From positions 1 through 55,301 of the forward strand of contig CANLGL010000030.1 in the NCBI GenBank assembly GCA_947490345.1: a stretch of DNA of 55,301 nucleotides, written 5' to 3'. Both the position numbers and the translations under genes were made by a program. This DNA is from Deltaproteobacteria bacterium. Its GTDB lineage: Bacteria > Myxococcota_A > UBA796 > SXON01. The notes beneath the pieces were generated by a model. The model ran no database searches, was not told where the DNA came from, and was given only the letters and a program-made list of their open reading frames with translations. Positions 18,380-27,428 of the stretch are shown here, piece by piece; positions within the stretch are counted from its first letter, which is position 1, and each line of letters begins with the position of its first letter.

Positions 18380-19153
18380 TCAGCGCGATGACAGCTTGGT
18401 GATCGCCTTCTGCAGCTCGGCGGTCAGGCCGGCGCGGTCGGTGAGCGCGTCGAGCTCGGTCGAGGTCACCGCGTCCGGCGCGCGACCGCCTCCGGCCCAG
18501 GCGGCGCGAATCGCGGCGCGCAGCGCGTCGCGTCCTTCCTCGCGTCCTTCCTCGCGCCCCTCGAGGCGCACCTCGTCCAGATCGCGGTAGCCGAAGCGGT
18601 TGAGCAAGTTGCGGAAGGTGACCTGCTGCGCCGCGATGGGATTCCACAGGGCTTCAGCGGGTATCGGGTTTTCGAGGATGCCGGGCGCGGTGAGCTCTTC
18701 GCCCCCCTGCACGCGCTGCACCGGGAGTTGGGGCCGATGCACCTCGACGTAGGGAATGGCACCGAGCCGGACGACCCAGATCACCTCGGTGCCGAACTCC
18801 AGCAGATCGGCGATCTTCTCCGCGAGCTTCTCCTCCTCCTGCCCCCGATCGGCGTATTCGATTGCGAGAGGGGGAACGCCGTGGATCCAACCAGGAGGCG
18901 CGTCCTTGGGCAGCACCGCGACGTCCGGGGCACGTAGGGTGTCGGGCCGGGGCGAAAAACCAGCATCGACACCCGAGGCCTCGACCGCGGGGTCGGAGGC
19001 GATCACCATGGCACCGACGGAGTTCGCGGCAGCGTGCCGACGGCCAGCCGGCGACAACAAGATCGCATGACCCCGGCTGAGCTCGTACGGGTCACCAGCG
19101 CGGAGCTGGTCGGCGCGGAAGGGACCAGGGGCGGAGAGCATCGGCTTGCGCAT
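18380..19153 (-). CDS. Uma2-family (DUF820) putative endonuclease
   Basis: The 257-residue protein has the Uma2 core: PDVAVLPKD, PPLAIEYADRG, then KIADLLEFGTEVIWVV, which corresponds to the PD-(D/E)xK-like fold's conserved Asp, Glu and Lys-containing segments. It ends with a charged EGREEGREEGRDAL repeat and a C-terminal helix region. The family is often expanded in cyanobacteria and myxobacteria and is usually linked to mobile or repeat DNA, but its cellular role is unsettled. I chose ATG 19153 because the longer open frame runs into the divergent gene's region. It is convergent with pntB. Confidence 0.75.
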   Translation of the reverse strand: MRKPMLSAPGPFRADQLRAGDPYELSRGHAILLSPAGRRHAAANSVGAMVIASDPAVEASGVDAGFSPRPDTLRAPDVAVLPKDAPPGWIHGVPPLAIEYADRGQEEEKLAEKIADLLEFGTEVIWVVRLGAIPYVEVHRPQLPVQRVQGGEELTAPGILENPIPAEALWNPIAAQQVTFRNLLNRFGYRDLDEVRLEGREEGREEGRDALRAAIRAAWAGGGRAPDAVTSTELDALTDRAGLTAELQKAITKLSSR

Positions 19154-19210
19154 CGTGGGCACAGGATACTCCCGGACGCGCGGATCGGGAAGGACGGCTA
19201 CCCTCTCCCC

Positions 19211-19726
19211 ATGCGCGCCTTCGAGCTGAGCACCAAAATCGACGCGGCGCCCGCCCACGTCTGGCAGGCCCTCGTGGCGATCGACGCCTGGCCGTCCTGG
19301 AACCGGCTGGTGCCGTACGGCGAGGGCGTCGTGCGACCGGGGGAGCGCCTCCTTTTCCGCATCCGCCGGGTCGACGGCTCCTTCCGCGTACATCGCCCGC
19401 ACGTGGTCGCGACGAACGCCCCCCAGGAGCTGGTGTTGGCCGCGTCGTTCGGGCACCGTTGGCTCGTGCACATGGAGCACGCCTTCGCCATCGAGGCGCG
19501 CGGCGTGGGCGGTTCAGTGCTTCGGCAGCGGTGGACGGTCACGGGGCTGCTGGTGCCGCTGCTGTGGCCCATGCTCGTGCGTGCGATGGCGCGGTTTGCC
19601 GAGCTCGGCGACGATCTCGCGACGCGACTGAGCCCGACGGGCACCGCCTCCGCCCCCCTCACCCCGCCCGCCGCCACGCCACCATCAGGTCCACCACCCG
19701 CCCGTAGCTGTGGTGCCCATCTTTGA
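19211..19726 (+). CDS. SRPBCC (START/PYP-like) family protein
   Basis: The 171-residue product starts FELSTKIDAAPAHVWQALVAIDAWPSW, the classical N-terminus of polyketide-cyclase or SRPBCC ligand-binding proteins. FRIRRVDGSFRVH and MEHAFAIEARGVGGS follow as strands, with a C-terminal helix. The family binds hydrophobic ligands; the ligand here is unknown. The last residues after position about 145 are Pro-rich and overlap the 3' end of the convergent DUF3810-type gene by 68 bp. Confidence 0.75.
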   Translation: MRAFELSTKIDAAPAHVWQALVAIDAWPSWNRLVPYGEGVVRPGERLLFRIRRVDGSFRVHRPHVVATNAPQELVLAASFGHRWLVHMEHAFAIEARGVGGSVLRQRWTVTGLLVPLLWPMLVRAMARFAELGDDLATRLSPTGTASAPLTPPAATPPSGPPPARSCGAHL

Positions 19727-20729
19727 CGCCGTTGGACCGTAAGTAAGCGTTGTTTACCTGCTCGCCCGCCTCCTGAGCGGCGCCCTCGTGCGCGGTGCGC
19801 CACGCCCGCTTGACCGCGAGGTCGCGCTCAACCGCCGAACTGCGCCTTGACCAGACCTCGGCGGCGCCGTCGGGATCCACGTCCTGCCAGGCCTGGATGA
19901 CATACGACGCCCCAGCCAGCGATGCGCTGTACGCGAAGTCGGCGTCGCCGCGCTCCAGCCCCACCAGGAACGCGACGAAGTTTGCCTCGTCCTCGCGGGC
20001 CACGCCGCGCTGGTGCGCCAGCTCGTGGCAGACGTTGAAGGGGATGGAGCTGGCCGGGACGTCGATGTTGACGTGGGGCTCGCCGGTGAAGGGGATGTAG
20101 ATGCCCCCGACGCCGACGTAGGAGATGAGCGCCGACCCGAGGATCGGCTTCGGCGAGGCGTACCGGCCCCGCAACATCGGCCACGTCTCTCCGGCGGCGG
20201 CCATGAGCACCTCCGCCCGAGCCAGCGCCCCCGCGACCCCCGCCTCCAGGACAAAGGCGCCATCGGCATCCTGGGCCACCGCGGTGCGGCGCTCGTTCAT
20301 CTCGTCGACGATCCACTCCGCCAGGGCGGCGACCTCGTCCGCGGTCGGCCGCTCGGTCGAGAAATGCAGGGTGCGAGCCAGCGGCTCGCGCCGGTAGTTG
20401 AGCCCCCACACCGCCACGAAGACCGCGTAGCCGAAGGATGCGACGGCCAGCACGCTGGGCAGCGCCCGACGGAGCGCCCACACGCGGCGATCTGGCCGCC
20501 GGAGCCCTCGCCCCAGCCCCACGAGCAAGGCAACCGCCAGTATCAGCCCCCCCACCTGCGCCACTGAGAACGGCGCGAGCCCGGTGATCGAGCCGATCCC
20601 CGCGGCGAAGGCGCGCGTCCATCCCATCGCGAAGTGCCGCTCCACCCAGGCCGGCTCCGCAAGCTGGCTCATCCCCCACGCCAGCGGGCCGCTCAAGACG
20701 GCGACGCCGATGGCCAGCGGACGACGCAC
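19659..20729 (-). CDS. DUF3810-type membrane protein with HExxH motif
   Basis: The roughly 356-residue product has N-terminal membrane helices (SVAQVGGLILAVALLVGLG and AVASFGYAVFVAVWGLNY), followed by a soluble domain. It carries the WGLNYRREPLA signature and CHELAHQRGVAREDEANFVA, whose HELAH is a zinc-metallopeptidase-type motif. This combination is typical of DUF3810. The enzymatic activity of this family is not established, to my knowledge. The start is uncertain. I used GTG 20729, but TTG 20738 is possible and neither has a clear ribosome site. The C-terminal end overlaps the convergent SRPBCC gene. Confidence 0.75.
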   Translation of the reverse strand: MRRPLAIGVAVLSGPLAWGMSQLAEPAWVERHFAMGWTRAFAAGIGSITGLAPFSVAQVGGLILAVALLVGLGRGLRRPDRRVWALRRALPSVLAVASFGYAVFVAVWGLNYRREPLARTLHFSTERPTADEVAALAEWIVDEMNERRTAVAQDADGAFVLEAGVAGALARAEVLMAAAGETWPMLRGRYASPKPILGSALISYVGVGGIYIPFTGEPHVNIDVPASSIPFNVCHELAHQRGVAREDEANFVAFLVGLERGDADFAYSASLAGASYVIQAWQDVDPDGAAEVWSRRSSAVERDLAVKRAWRTAHEGAAQEAGEQVNNAYLRSNGVKDGHHSYGRVVDLMVAWRRAG

Positions 20730-20743
20730 GCTCTTCAAAAACT

Positions 20744-20825
20744 CAGGGGGAGGCCGCTGGCCGCGTCCTCCCCCTACCGGGCCGTTCCCTCCGGACTCCG
20801 GCAAGCCTCCGTCCTCCGGTCTGCC
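20744..20825. repeat. GC-rich intergenic hairpin element (CCCCCTACCG family)
   Basis: AGGGGGAGG and CCTCCCCCT form the arms of a hairpin, followed by ACCGGGCCGTTCCCTCCGG and a stretch similar to 42475-42540 and to the reverse complement of 25640-25740. It lies between the DUF3810-type gene and the upstream lipoprotein gene. Confidence 0.6.
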
Positions 20826-20883
20826 GCGCGTTGGATAACGCGCCGCAGCCGCCCCTCTCCCCCACCCGGGCGGTAGGGGCAAC

Positions 20884-21810
20884 TCAACCCCGGGGCGCGA
20901 CGGGAGCCGCAGTCGGCGCCGCCGGGACGACGGGTTCCGCCGGGGGCACGACCGCATCCGCCGCCGGCACGACTGGGGCCAGCCGGGGCACCAGAGCGGC
21001 TCCGCCGCCCTCCGCCTTCACCGCCGCGAGCGCCTCGGCGAAAGCCGGCTCCAACAAGAGCATGTAGAGGATCACGTCGCGCCGGGCGTCCTGGAAGTAG
21101 GGGCCGGCGAGCTTTTCGGGCTCCGGTGACCACAAGCCGCCGATGTTCAGGTGATCCTCGGCAGGGTCGTAGGTGGCCCGCGTCAGCGTACCGAACTCTC
21201 CCGCGACGTAGACGGTACCGACCAGTTCGTGGAAGTCGCCCGGATTGGCCCAGGGGTCCAACCGATGGCGGAGCGCGAAGATCGCATCGGCGAAGTACAC
21301 GTCCTGCTTCTGGCTGAGCGTGCCGAGGAAGGTTTGCTCCAGATCGAGGATCGTGCGTACGGAGGCCGAGCGGAGGTCGAGGAGCTCGGCCTCACGACGG
21401 TCGACCACCGCCAGCTTGTCCCCGATGGCCGCGAGCGCCGCGGCGTCCGCGCCCGCGTCCATCGCGCGCCAGAGTTCGTCGTAGACCGCGCCGACCTCGG
21501 GCTCGTACTGGGCCACGATTTCGGCGTTGCGGGCGGCGACCGCCACGCGCTCGCGCTGGGTCGCCGCATGTACTTCCTCGAGAAGGCCGATCTGGTACAG
21601 ATCGAAGGCCATCTCACGGAAGAAGATGCGCAACCGAACCCGCTGCTCCTTGGTCTGGACGGCGGGGAGGAAGGCATAGTCGTAGAGGCGCCGGTACAGC
21701 GGCGGAGTTTCCGCACGCACGAGGTCGGCCGCGGCCGCCGCTTGCGACGGGGGCAGCTCGGGCGGGATCACACAGGCCCCGAGGAGCACGACCATCACCA
21801 CAGCGCGCAT
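20884..21810 (-). CDS. Lipoprotein, helical, Pro/Ala-rich tail
   Basis: The 308-residue protein has a signal ending VVLLGAC, so the mature form is lipidated at Cys 12. Residues about 25-170 are strongly helical and charged, with patterns such as AATQRERVAVAARNAEIVAQ and ALAAIGDKLAVVDRREAELL that suggest coiled coils. A more globular part follows, with FHELVGTVYVAGEFGTLT. The last 40 residues are a Pro-Ala-Val tail. I do not recognise the family. It is divergent from the GT-C-like gene, with a 35-bp spacer. Confidence 0.65.
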   Translation of the reverse strand: MRAVVMVVLLGACVIPPELPPSQAAAAADLVRAETPPLYRRLYDYAFLPAVQTKEQRVRLRIFFREMAFDLYQIGLLEEVHAATQRERVAVAARNAEIVAQYEPEVGAVYDELWRAMDAGADAAALAAIGDKLAVVDRREAELLDLRSASVRTILDLEQTFLGTLSQKQDVYFADAIFALRHRLDPWANPGDFHELVGTVYVAGEFGTLTRATYDPAEDHLNIGGLWSPEPEKLAGPYFQDARRDVILYMLLLEPAFAEALAAVKAEGGGAALVPRLAPVVPAADAVVPPAEPVVPAAPTAAPVAPRG

Positions 21811-21845
21811 CCCCCGAATGTACTCCGTCGGCTACGCTCCCCGGG

Positions 21846-23615
21846 ATGCGCTTTGGTCTGCTCGCCACCTTTGGGCTCGCTGTCCTCGTGACCTGGCCCA
21901 TGGCGATCGACCCCGCCGGTGGGCTGCTCGGTCACCCGGGCAACGACGTCTGGAACCACGTGTGGGGCTACTGGTGGGTGGGCGAAGAGCTCCAAGCCGG
22001 CCATGTTCCGCTCATCACCGACCTTCTGCGCTTCCCCGGCACCAGCAAGCTCTTCTTCATCGACACCTTCGGCGCGCTCTGGACGCTGCCCGTGCAGCTG
22101 GCGTTCGGGCCGGTGGTGGCGTACAACCTCGCCTGTTTTACCGGCTTCTGGTTGAGCGGCTTTGCCAGTTGGCTGTTGTGCCGCCACGTGTGTGAGGGGC
22201 GCTTCGGCGGAGGCGACCGGGCCGCGCTCGTGGGCGCCACCGCGTTCATGCTCGCGCCGCACCTCGTGGCGCAAGCCTACAACGGCATCAGCGAGACCTT
22301 GACCGCTGGCACCTTCGCGTTGGCCATGTGGACGTTTTTGCGCCTTTTGGAGCGCCCGACCCTGCTCGCCGGGCTCGCGGCAGCCGCGGCTGGGGCCCTG
22401 TGCATGGTGTCCAACGCCTACTACGGGCTGTTCGCCGCCCTGGGCGCCGTCGTGCTCACGATCGCGATGGTAGCGGGCCGATGGGAGCATGTGCACTGGC
22501 GGGGAATGCCCGCACCCCTGGTGGTCGGCGGGGCGCTGGCGGCCGCCCTGGTGGCGCCGAGCTTGTGGCTGTTGGCAGAGTCATTGGAAGGTCCCTCCGC
22601 GATTGTCAATCGCGACCCGGAGTTCGTGTGGCGCTCGCTCATCAGCCACAACATCACCGACCTGGTCTCGGTTTTCCGCCCGGGGCACACCTACAGTCCG
22701 GACCTCAAGGCCGAGCACGGCGAGGACCTGCTGATCGTGACCTACGTCGGCTGGGTGACGATGGCACTGGCGGGCTGGGGGGCCTGGTCGCTGCGGCGCG
22801 GGCGAGATCGTTGGCCCTGGTTCGCGTGGCTCGCCGTCTTCGGCAGTTTGATGCTGGGCCCCTACCTCTACGTGGCCGGCGAGTATCTCACCGTTTCCGA
22901 CCGAAAAATCCCGCTGCCGTTCCTCGTCTTCTTCGATGCATTCCCCATCTTCGCCCGCATCTCGCATCCCTTTCGGTTCGTGGTGCCGGTGCAGCTGGGA
23001 CTTGCGGTTCTCGCCACGCTCGGCGCGCGTCGGCTGCCTTGGTCCTGGGGCATTCCGGCGGGGGGCGCGCTCCTGGCGGTCGAGCTGTTGCTCCTTTCCC
23101 CGGCCCCATGGCCCATCGCGCGCTCACCCACGGAAATGCCAGAGTCAACCAGGATCATGGCTGCGGATCCCGAGGTCGGCGCCGTGCTCGATTTGCCGAT
23201 GGGGCTCCCGAATCTGGAGCGGGCGATCTACAACTACTGGCAGATTGCCCATGCGCGCCCCAGCCCCTACTCGCTCAACGAGCCGAACCCGGAGGTTTTG
23301 GAGCGTTCTCGCCTTGCCCGCCTGCTCCGCGTGGCCGAGGCAGGCCGGCTGGACCGGCTGCCACCGCAGCTTCCGGAGCTCGACCTGGTGGTCTCGGGAC
23401 GCGCACTCGCCGGCCTCGGCGTGCGGTACGTCGTAATGCATGAACGATTTTACCTCCGTGAGCGCGCTGCCAGCACGCTTTCGTTGCTGCGCGTGGCCCT
23501 CGGACCCGAGACTACGATCACCGACGACGGCGACCACGTCTGGCGGCTGACCATTCCCGATCCGCACGATGTGGTCGCGACAGATGAACGTCCGAGCCCG
23601 GCGGAGGCCCTGTGA
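21846..23615 (+). CDS. Polytopic membrane protein, GT-C/glycosyltransferase-like
   Basis: The 589-residue protein has an N-terminal membrane segment with LVTWPMAIDPAGG, a following acidic GNDVWNHVWGYWWVG loop, about ten predicted helices, and a soluble C-terminal region from about residue 400. An early acidic residue in the first loop plus this topology is how GT-C fold glycosyltransferases and YfhO-like proteins look, but no diagnostic catalytic motif is clear. It shares with the next protein the TWPM start and a (V/I)(M/V)HER(F/G)Y motif near the C-terminus, so they are paralogues. The stop overlaps the next start codon as GTGA. Confidence 0.65.
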   Translation: MRFGLLATFGLAVLVTWPMAIDPAGGLLGHPGNDVWNHVWGYWWVGEELQAGHVPLITDLLRFPGTSKLFFIDTFGALWTLPVQLAFGPVVAYNLACFTGFWLSGFASWLLCRHVCEGRFGGGDRAALVGATAFMLAPHLVAQAYNGISETLTAGTFALAMWTFLRLLERPTLLAGLAAAAAGALCMVSNAYYGLFAALGAVVLTIAMVAGRWEHVHWRGMPAPLVVGGALAAALVAPSLWLLAESLEGPSAIVNRDPEFVWRSLISHNITDLVSVFRPGHTYSPDLKAEHGEDLLIVTYVGWVTMALAGWGAWSLRRGRDRWPWFAWLAVFGSLMLGPYLYVAGEYLTVSDRKIPLPFLVFFDAFPIFARISHPFRFVVPVQLGLAVLATLGARRLPWSWGIPAGGALLAVELLLLSPAPWPIARSPTEMPESTRIMAADPEVGAVLDLPMGLPNLERAIYNYWQIAHARPSPYSLNEPNPEVLERSRLARLLRVAEAGRLDRLPPQLPELDLVVSGRALAGLGVRYVVMHERFYLRERAASTLSLLRVALGPETTITDDGDHVWRLTIPDPHDVVATDERPSPAEAL

Positions 23616-25633
23616 ACCGGACCACACGCGAGGGGCTCGGCCTGGCGGCAGCGGTGGCGGTGTCGCTGTTGTCCACGATTGCCGTCACCTGGCCGATGAT
23701 CACCTATATGGACGTGATCGTCCTCGGCGGCGGCGAGCTCGGCGGATGGTTGTGGCGGTACCAGTGGCACTTCGACTCGCTGGAGGGCATCGCCGGGTCC
23801 GGCTTGGGTCCTGTCGACTCGTGGCTGGCGTTCGTCGGCCTCGGTCGGTACCCGGAAACCGGCAACATCCTCGACGTCGTGGCGCTGTCCTACCCGCTGC
23901 AGCAGCTCTTCGGTTTTCCCGCCTCATACAACGCGAAGATCATCCTGGTCCTCACCCTGAATGGCGTCGCGGCCTATGGCCTGGCGCGGTACTTTTCGGG
24001 GAGCATTGCCGCGGCCGTGGCCGCCTGCGCGATCGCCGTAGTCAACCCGCTGACGATGCTGGAAGTGCAGGCGTGCGGACTGCGACAGGCGGTTCTGTGG
24101 TGGCTGCTCCTGTACCCGGCGCTTCTGGACCGCGCCCTGCGGCGCCGCACGCTGAGCGCAGGAATCCTGGCCGGCGCCTGCTTTGGCCTCGCCGGCGCCT
24201 GGTATTGGTTCTATGGGCTCTTCACGGGTGTGTTCACCGTGCTCTGGGTGATCAAGACCTCGGTCGACGAACGGCATCGACTCCGCGCGGCCACCTTGGC
24301 CAGGTCGCTCGGTTTTGTGGGGCTGGGCGTGCTCTTGTCGGCCGGCCCGTTCATCGTGGCCTACGCCTTGGGCGAACCGGGCGACAAAGGCGGGGGGGCC
24401 GGAAAGCCGCTCTTGCCAGAGATGTCCTTCTTCCTGCCCTTCCCGAGCTACGACACCGTCAGTCACGCGCCGCTTCGCCCCGAAACCTACGCCGAAAACG
24501 TTCTGGCCTCGATCAACCGGACCATCGGGTCGAGTTGGAGCGCAACCTACCCGGTCGACCCGCGCGTGAATTTCGCCCTTCCCCTCACGATTGTCGGTCT
24601 GGGTGTACTCCCGGCGTTGTTGCGGCGACGGTCCTGGGGATGGCTGGCCGTCTGGTTCTTCTTCTACCTCGGCACGCTTGGACCCTTCCTGCGCATCGGC
24701 GACGGCGACGCCCGTGAGGTCGTGCGCATCGACGGCGGCTACGTCGTCCGGATGCCGTACACCCTGATGTTCCAGTTCATTCCTGGCATGTCTCGAATGT
24801 TCGCTCCGTATCGACTCGCCTCGTACCTCGTGGTGTCGTCGGTCGTGCTCGTGGCGCTGGCGGTGGCAAGGTTGCCTTTCCGCGCCTGGCTGGCGCCGCT
24901 GGTGGTCGCCGCCACCGTGGCGCAGCCGATGTACCGCTGGGGGCGGGGCGCCGTGAACGAGGGCGACGCCGACTCACGCGAGTTCCGCTCGCCCATCAAA
25001 GCCAACCGCATTCGCGTGCCGGACTACTACAAGGAGCTCGATTCCAGCGCGCTCTCAGGGATCGTCGAGCTGCCGTTGGAGCAGCAGCAGGACCTCCTGT
25101 ACTACTACCAGATCATCCATCGGCAGAAGGTGTACCGCTCCTGGGCTTCACCCGGGGCCATCCCTCCGTTCCTGCGCGACGCCGGCTCCGGTGGAGCGGC
25201 GGGCGAGCGCCTTCGTTACCTCGCCCGCCCGGACCTCGTCGCCGGCGTTCTGCCCCGCCTGTTCGAGGACCTGTCGCGACACCCGATGACCACCGACGCC
25301 ACCGCACTGACGCCCGAGGCCTTCGCCAAGTGGGCGAAAACGGGCAACTACAACCGAATTATCGTTCATGAACGAGGCTATTTCCTGGTTGATCCCCAGT
25401 CTGGCGCGCGGCTGTACACCGCGACGGTGGAGAAAATCCGCGACCAGCTAGGGGTACTCCCAGTCGAGCTTCCCGAGCTCGTGAAGGGGGATCCGGCGAA
25501 CCCCGAGTTCGGCGTTCCGGTGGCGGGGGACCTCGTACCGTGGACGTCGCAGCCGGCGGACATTCCCGAAGCGCGCGCCCCGGCGATCTACCGCATGGCA
25601 GTTTTCGAGATCGTCGCGGAAATTGACCAATAG
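23612..25633 (+). CDS. Polytopic membrane protein, GT-C/glycosyltransferase-like, paralogue of upstream gene
   Basis: The 673-residue product begins at GTG, overlapping the previous stop, and carries SLLSTIAVTWPMITYMDVIV and then a Gly-rich acidic first loop. About eleven membrane helices follow, with a soluble C-terminal domain from about residue 470 that includes IVHERGYFLVD. The close spacing and shared ends with the upstream gene suggest that the pair act together, perhaps in sugar or lipid transfer at the inner membrane. The substrate cannot be inferred. Confidence 0.65.
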   Translation: MNRTTREGLGLAAAVAVSLLSTIAVTWPMITYMDVIVLGGGELGGWLWRYQWHFDSLEGIAGSGLGPVDSWLAFVGLGRYPETGNILDVVALSYPLQQLFGFPASYNAKIILVLTLNGVAAYGLARYFSGSIAAAVAACAIAVVNPLTMLEVQACGLRQAVLWWLLLYPALLDRALRRRTLSAGILAGACFGLAGAWYWFYGLFTGVFTVLWVIKTSVDERHRLRAATLARSLGFVGLGVLLSAGPFIVAYALGEPGDKGGGAGKPLLPEMSFFLPFPSYDTVSHAPLRPETYAENVLASINRTIGSSWSATYPVDPRVNFALPLTIVGLGVLPALLRRRSWGWLAVWFFFYLGTLGPFLRIGDGDAREVVRIDGGYVVRMPYTLMFQFIPGMSRMFAPYRLASYLVVSSVVLVALAVARLPFRAWLAPLVVAATVAQPMYRWGRGAVNEGDADSREFRSPIKANRIRVPDYYKELDSSALSGIVELPLEQQQDLLYYYQIIHRQKVYRSWASPGAIPPFLRDAGSGGAAGERLRYLARPDLVAGVLPRLFEDLSRHPMTTDATALTPEAFAKWAKTGNYNRIIVHERGYFLVDPQSGARLYTATVEKIRDQLGVLPVELPELVKGDPANPEFGVPVAGDLVPWTSQPADIPEARAPAIYRMAVFEIVAEIDQ

Positions 25634-25757
25634 GGGGAGAGCGCCACGCACGGCGCGCTATGAGCGCGACGGGCGCCGCAGGCGGAAACCGCAGGTTGGA
25701 GGCCGGAGGGGATGGGCGCGGTAGGGGGAGAGGCCGGCAAGGCCGCTCCCCCCGTGG
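25631..25757. repeat. GC-rich intergenic hairpin element, inverse orientation
   Basis: Two GGGGGAGAG blocks (about 25633 and 25723) flank a stretch whose reverse complement resembles 42470-42540, including CCGGCCTCCAACCTGCGGTTTCC. The hairpin GGGGGAGAGGCC-GGCAA-GGCCGCTCCCCC sits just before the next gene. No gene is visible in 25634-25774. Confidence 0.6.
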
Positions 25758-25774
25758 CATGATAGGCTGCGCCG

Positions 25775-26143
25775 ATGCGTGTCTCCCTGATCTTGCTGTT
25801 CCTGACGAGTGGCTGCGCGGCAGCGCGGTCAGGCTATTTCTTGCTGAATGCGGGTCGCGAGCTGGAAAAGGCGCGCGACGCTGGCGCCGAGAAATCAGCA
25901 GCCTATGAGTACACCTTGGCGGCCGAGTATTACCACAAGGCCTGCGAGGAAAACACCTACAGCGAGTTCGGCGCCGCCGATCAGCTCGCCAAGACCTCGC
26001 AGGACTGGTCCGCCCGCGCCATCGAGGCCACCAGCGACGCCGAGAAGGAGTTCGGCGAGGACTTCGTCCCCGAAGAGAAGCAGGTCGAGGTCAAAGAGAA
26101 GAACGAAAACACCCTCGATCAGATCGACCTGGACGAGCTCTGA
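25775..26143 (+). CDS. Small helical lipoprotein
   Basis: The 122-residue product has a lipoprotein signal (MRVSLILLFLTSGC) and a mature part that is almost all charged helix, e.g. EYTLAAEYYHKACEENTYSEF and VPEEKQVEVKEKNENTLDQ. The pattern resembles the DUF4398-type tetratricopeptide-like lipoproteins found next to OmpA genes, though the match is by eye only. Its stop overlaps the ATG of the OmpA gene by one base, which suggests a shared envelope job. Confidence 0.7.
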   Translation: MRVSLILLFLTSGCAAARSGYFLLNAGRELEKARDAGAEKSAAYEYTLAAEYYHKACEENTYSEFGAADQLAKTSQDWSARAIEATSDAEKEFGEDFVPEEKQVEVKEKNENTLDQIDLDEL

Positions 26144-27318
26144 TGCGCGCGCCCCTGCTATTGGTCCTCCTGTCGACGGGTTGCCTCCCCGTGGCCCTGC
26201 TTCAGGCCAATCGTGACGCGTTGCGCGGAGAGGTCGAGGGCGCCCGCGCCCTCCAACGCTGCCAGCCGACGCAGCTTGCGCTGGCCGAAGCCAACCTCGC
26301 CTTCGCCGAAGTAGAGTTCGGGCAGGGAAACCTCCGCCGGGCCGACGATCACCTGACCGCCGGACGCACGGCGGCCGCGTTGGTGCTCGCCTGCCCCGCC
26401 AACACCGAGGCCATTCGTCCGGCCACCGTGGCTGACGCCGCTTTCGAGAAGCTGCCCGAGGCCCCCGTCGAGCCGCCCCAGAAGGTGGTGGTGGCCGACG
26501 GCGACAAGGACAGCGACGGGGTCAAGGACGCCGACGATCTCTGTCCCAACGACCCCGAGGACCTCGACGCGTTCAAGGACGCTGACGGCTGCCCCGAGCT
26601 GGACAACGACAACGACGGCGTCAACGACAGCGCCGATCGGTGCGGAATGCAGGCCGAGGATCGCGACGGCTTCGAAGACGGAGACGGCTGCCCCGACCTC
26701 GACAACGACCGCGACGGCCTCAACGACGTGGAGGATCGCTGCCCCGGTCAAGCCGGCGCCGTGCTTGACGGCGGATGCCCCGCCCAGGATCGCGACCGTG
26801 ACGGGCTTGCGGACGGGTTGGACCAGTGTCCCGACGTGCCGGAGACCGTCAACGGCTACCTGGACGTGGACGGCTGCCCGGACAGCAAGCCCTCGCGTGT
26901 CGAAGTCACTGGCACGGCCATCGTCATCCACCAGCGCATCAACTTCGCGACGGGAAAGGATGTGATCCTTCCGGACAGCTTCGTCGTACTGGACGACGTG
27001 GCCCAGGCGTTGAAAGACTACCCAAAGATCAAAGTCGAGATTGGCGGCCACACCGACAACGTGGGCGACGACGCCCGCAACCAAAAACTCTCGAAGGAGC
27101 GCGCGGACTCGGTGTTCGAGTACCTGTTGAGCAAGGGCGTCGCCGCGCCACGCATGATCACGATCGGCCATGGCGAGACAAGGCCGGTGGACACCAATCG
27201 GACTGAGGACGGGCGCGGCAACAACCGGCGTGTCGAGTTCCTGATCGTCGGCGCCAACGGCGCGCCCGTGCCCACAGCGCCGGCCGCGCCCGCACCGGAG
27301 CCGTCCCCCTGGCAGTAG
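26143..27318 (+). CDS. OmpA-family lipoprotein with thrombospondin type-3 repeats
   Basis: The 391-residue protein has a lipoprotein signal (LLLVLLSTGC), a helical stretch to about residue 110, then calcium-binding thrombospondin type-3 repeats (DKDSDGVKDADDLCPNDPED, DNDNDGVNDSADRC, DRDGLADGLDQCPDVP). The OmpA C-terminal peptidoglycan-binding domain follows from about residue 260, with INFATGKDVILPDS, IEIGGHTD-like GGHTDNVGDD and NRRVEFLIV. It probably ties the outer membrane to peptidoglycan. The small lipoprotein gene upstream overlaps its start by one base. The C-terminus is Pro-Ala-rich. Confidence 0.88.
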   Translation: MRAPLLLVLLSTGCLPVALLQANRDALRGEVEGARALQRCQPTQLALAEANLAFAEVEFGQGNLRRADDHLTAGRTAAALVLACPANTEAIRPATVADAAFEKLPEAPVEPPQKVVVADGDKDSDGVKDADDLCPNDPEDLDAFKDADGCPELDNDNDGVNDSADRCGMQAEDRDGFEDGDGCPDLDNDRDGLNDVEDRCPGQAGAVLDGGCPAQDRDRDGLADGLDQCPDVPETVNGYLDVDGCPDSKPSRVEVTGTAIVIHQRINFATGKDVILPDSFVVLDDVAQALKDYPKIKVEIGGHTDNVGDDARNQKLSKERADSVFEYLLSKGVAAPRMITIGHGETRPVDTNRTEDGRGNNRRVEFLIVGANGAPVPTAPAAPAPEPSPWQ

Positions 27319-27428
27319 ACGCCCCGACCCGGGCTGCATTCGATCGTGTTCCGGCCCCGGTTTTCGTACTGGAGCCGGACGGCAGGTGCAACTACGCCAA
27401 CCCGGCGGCCCTGGCCGCTCTGGGCGGG

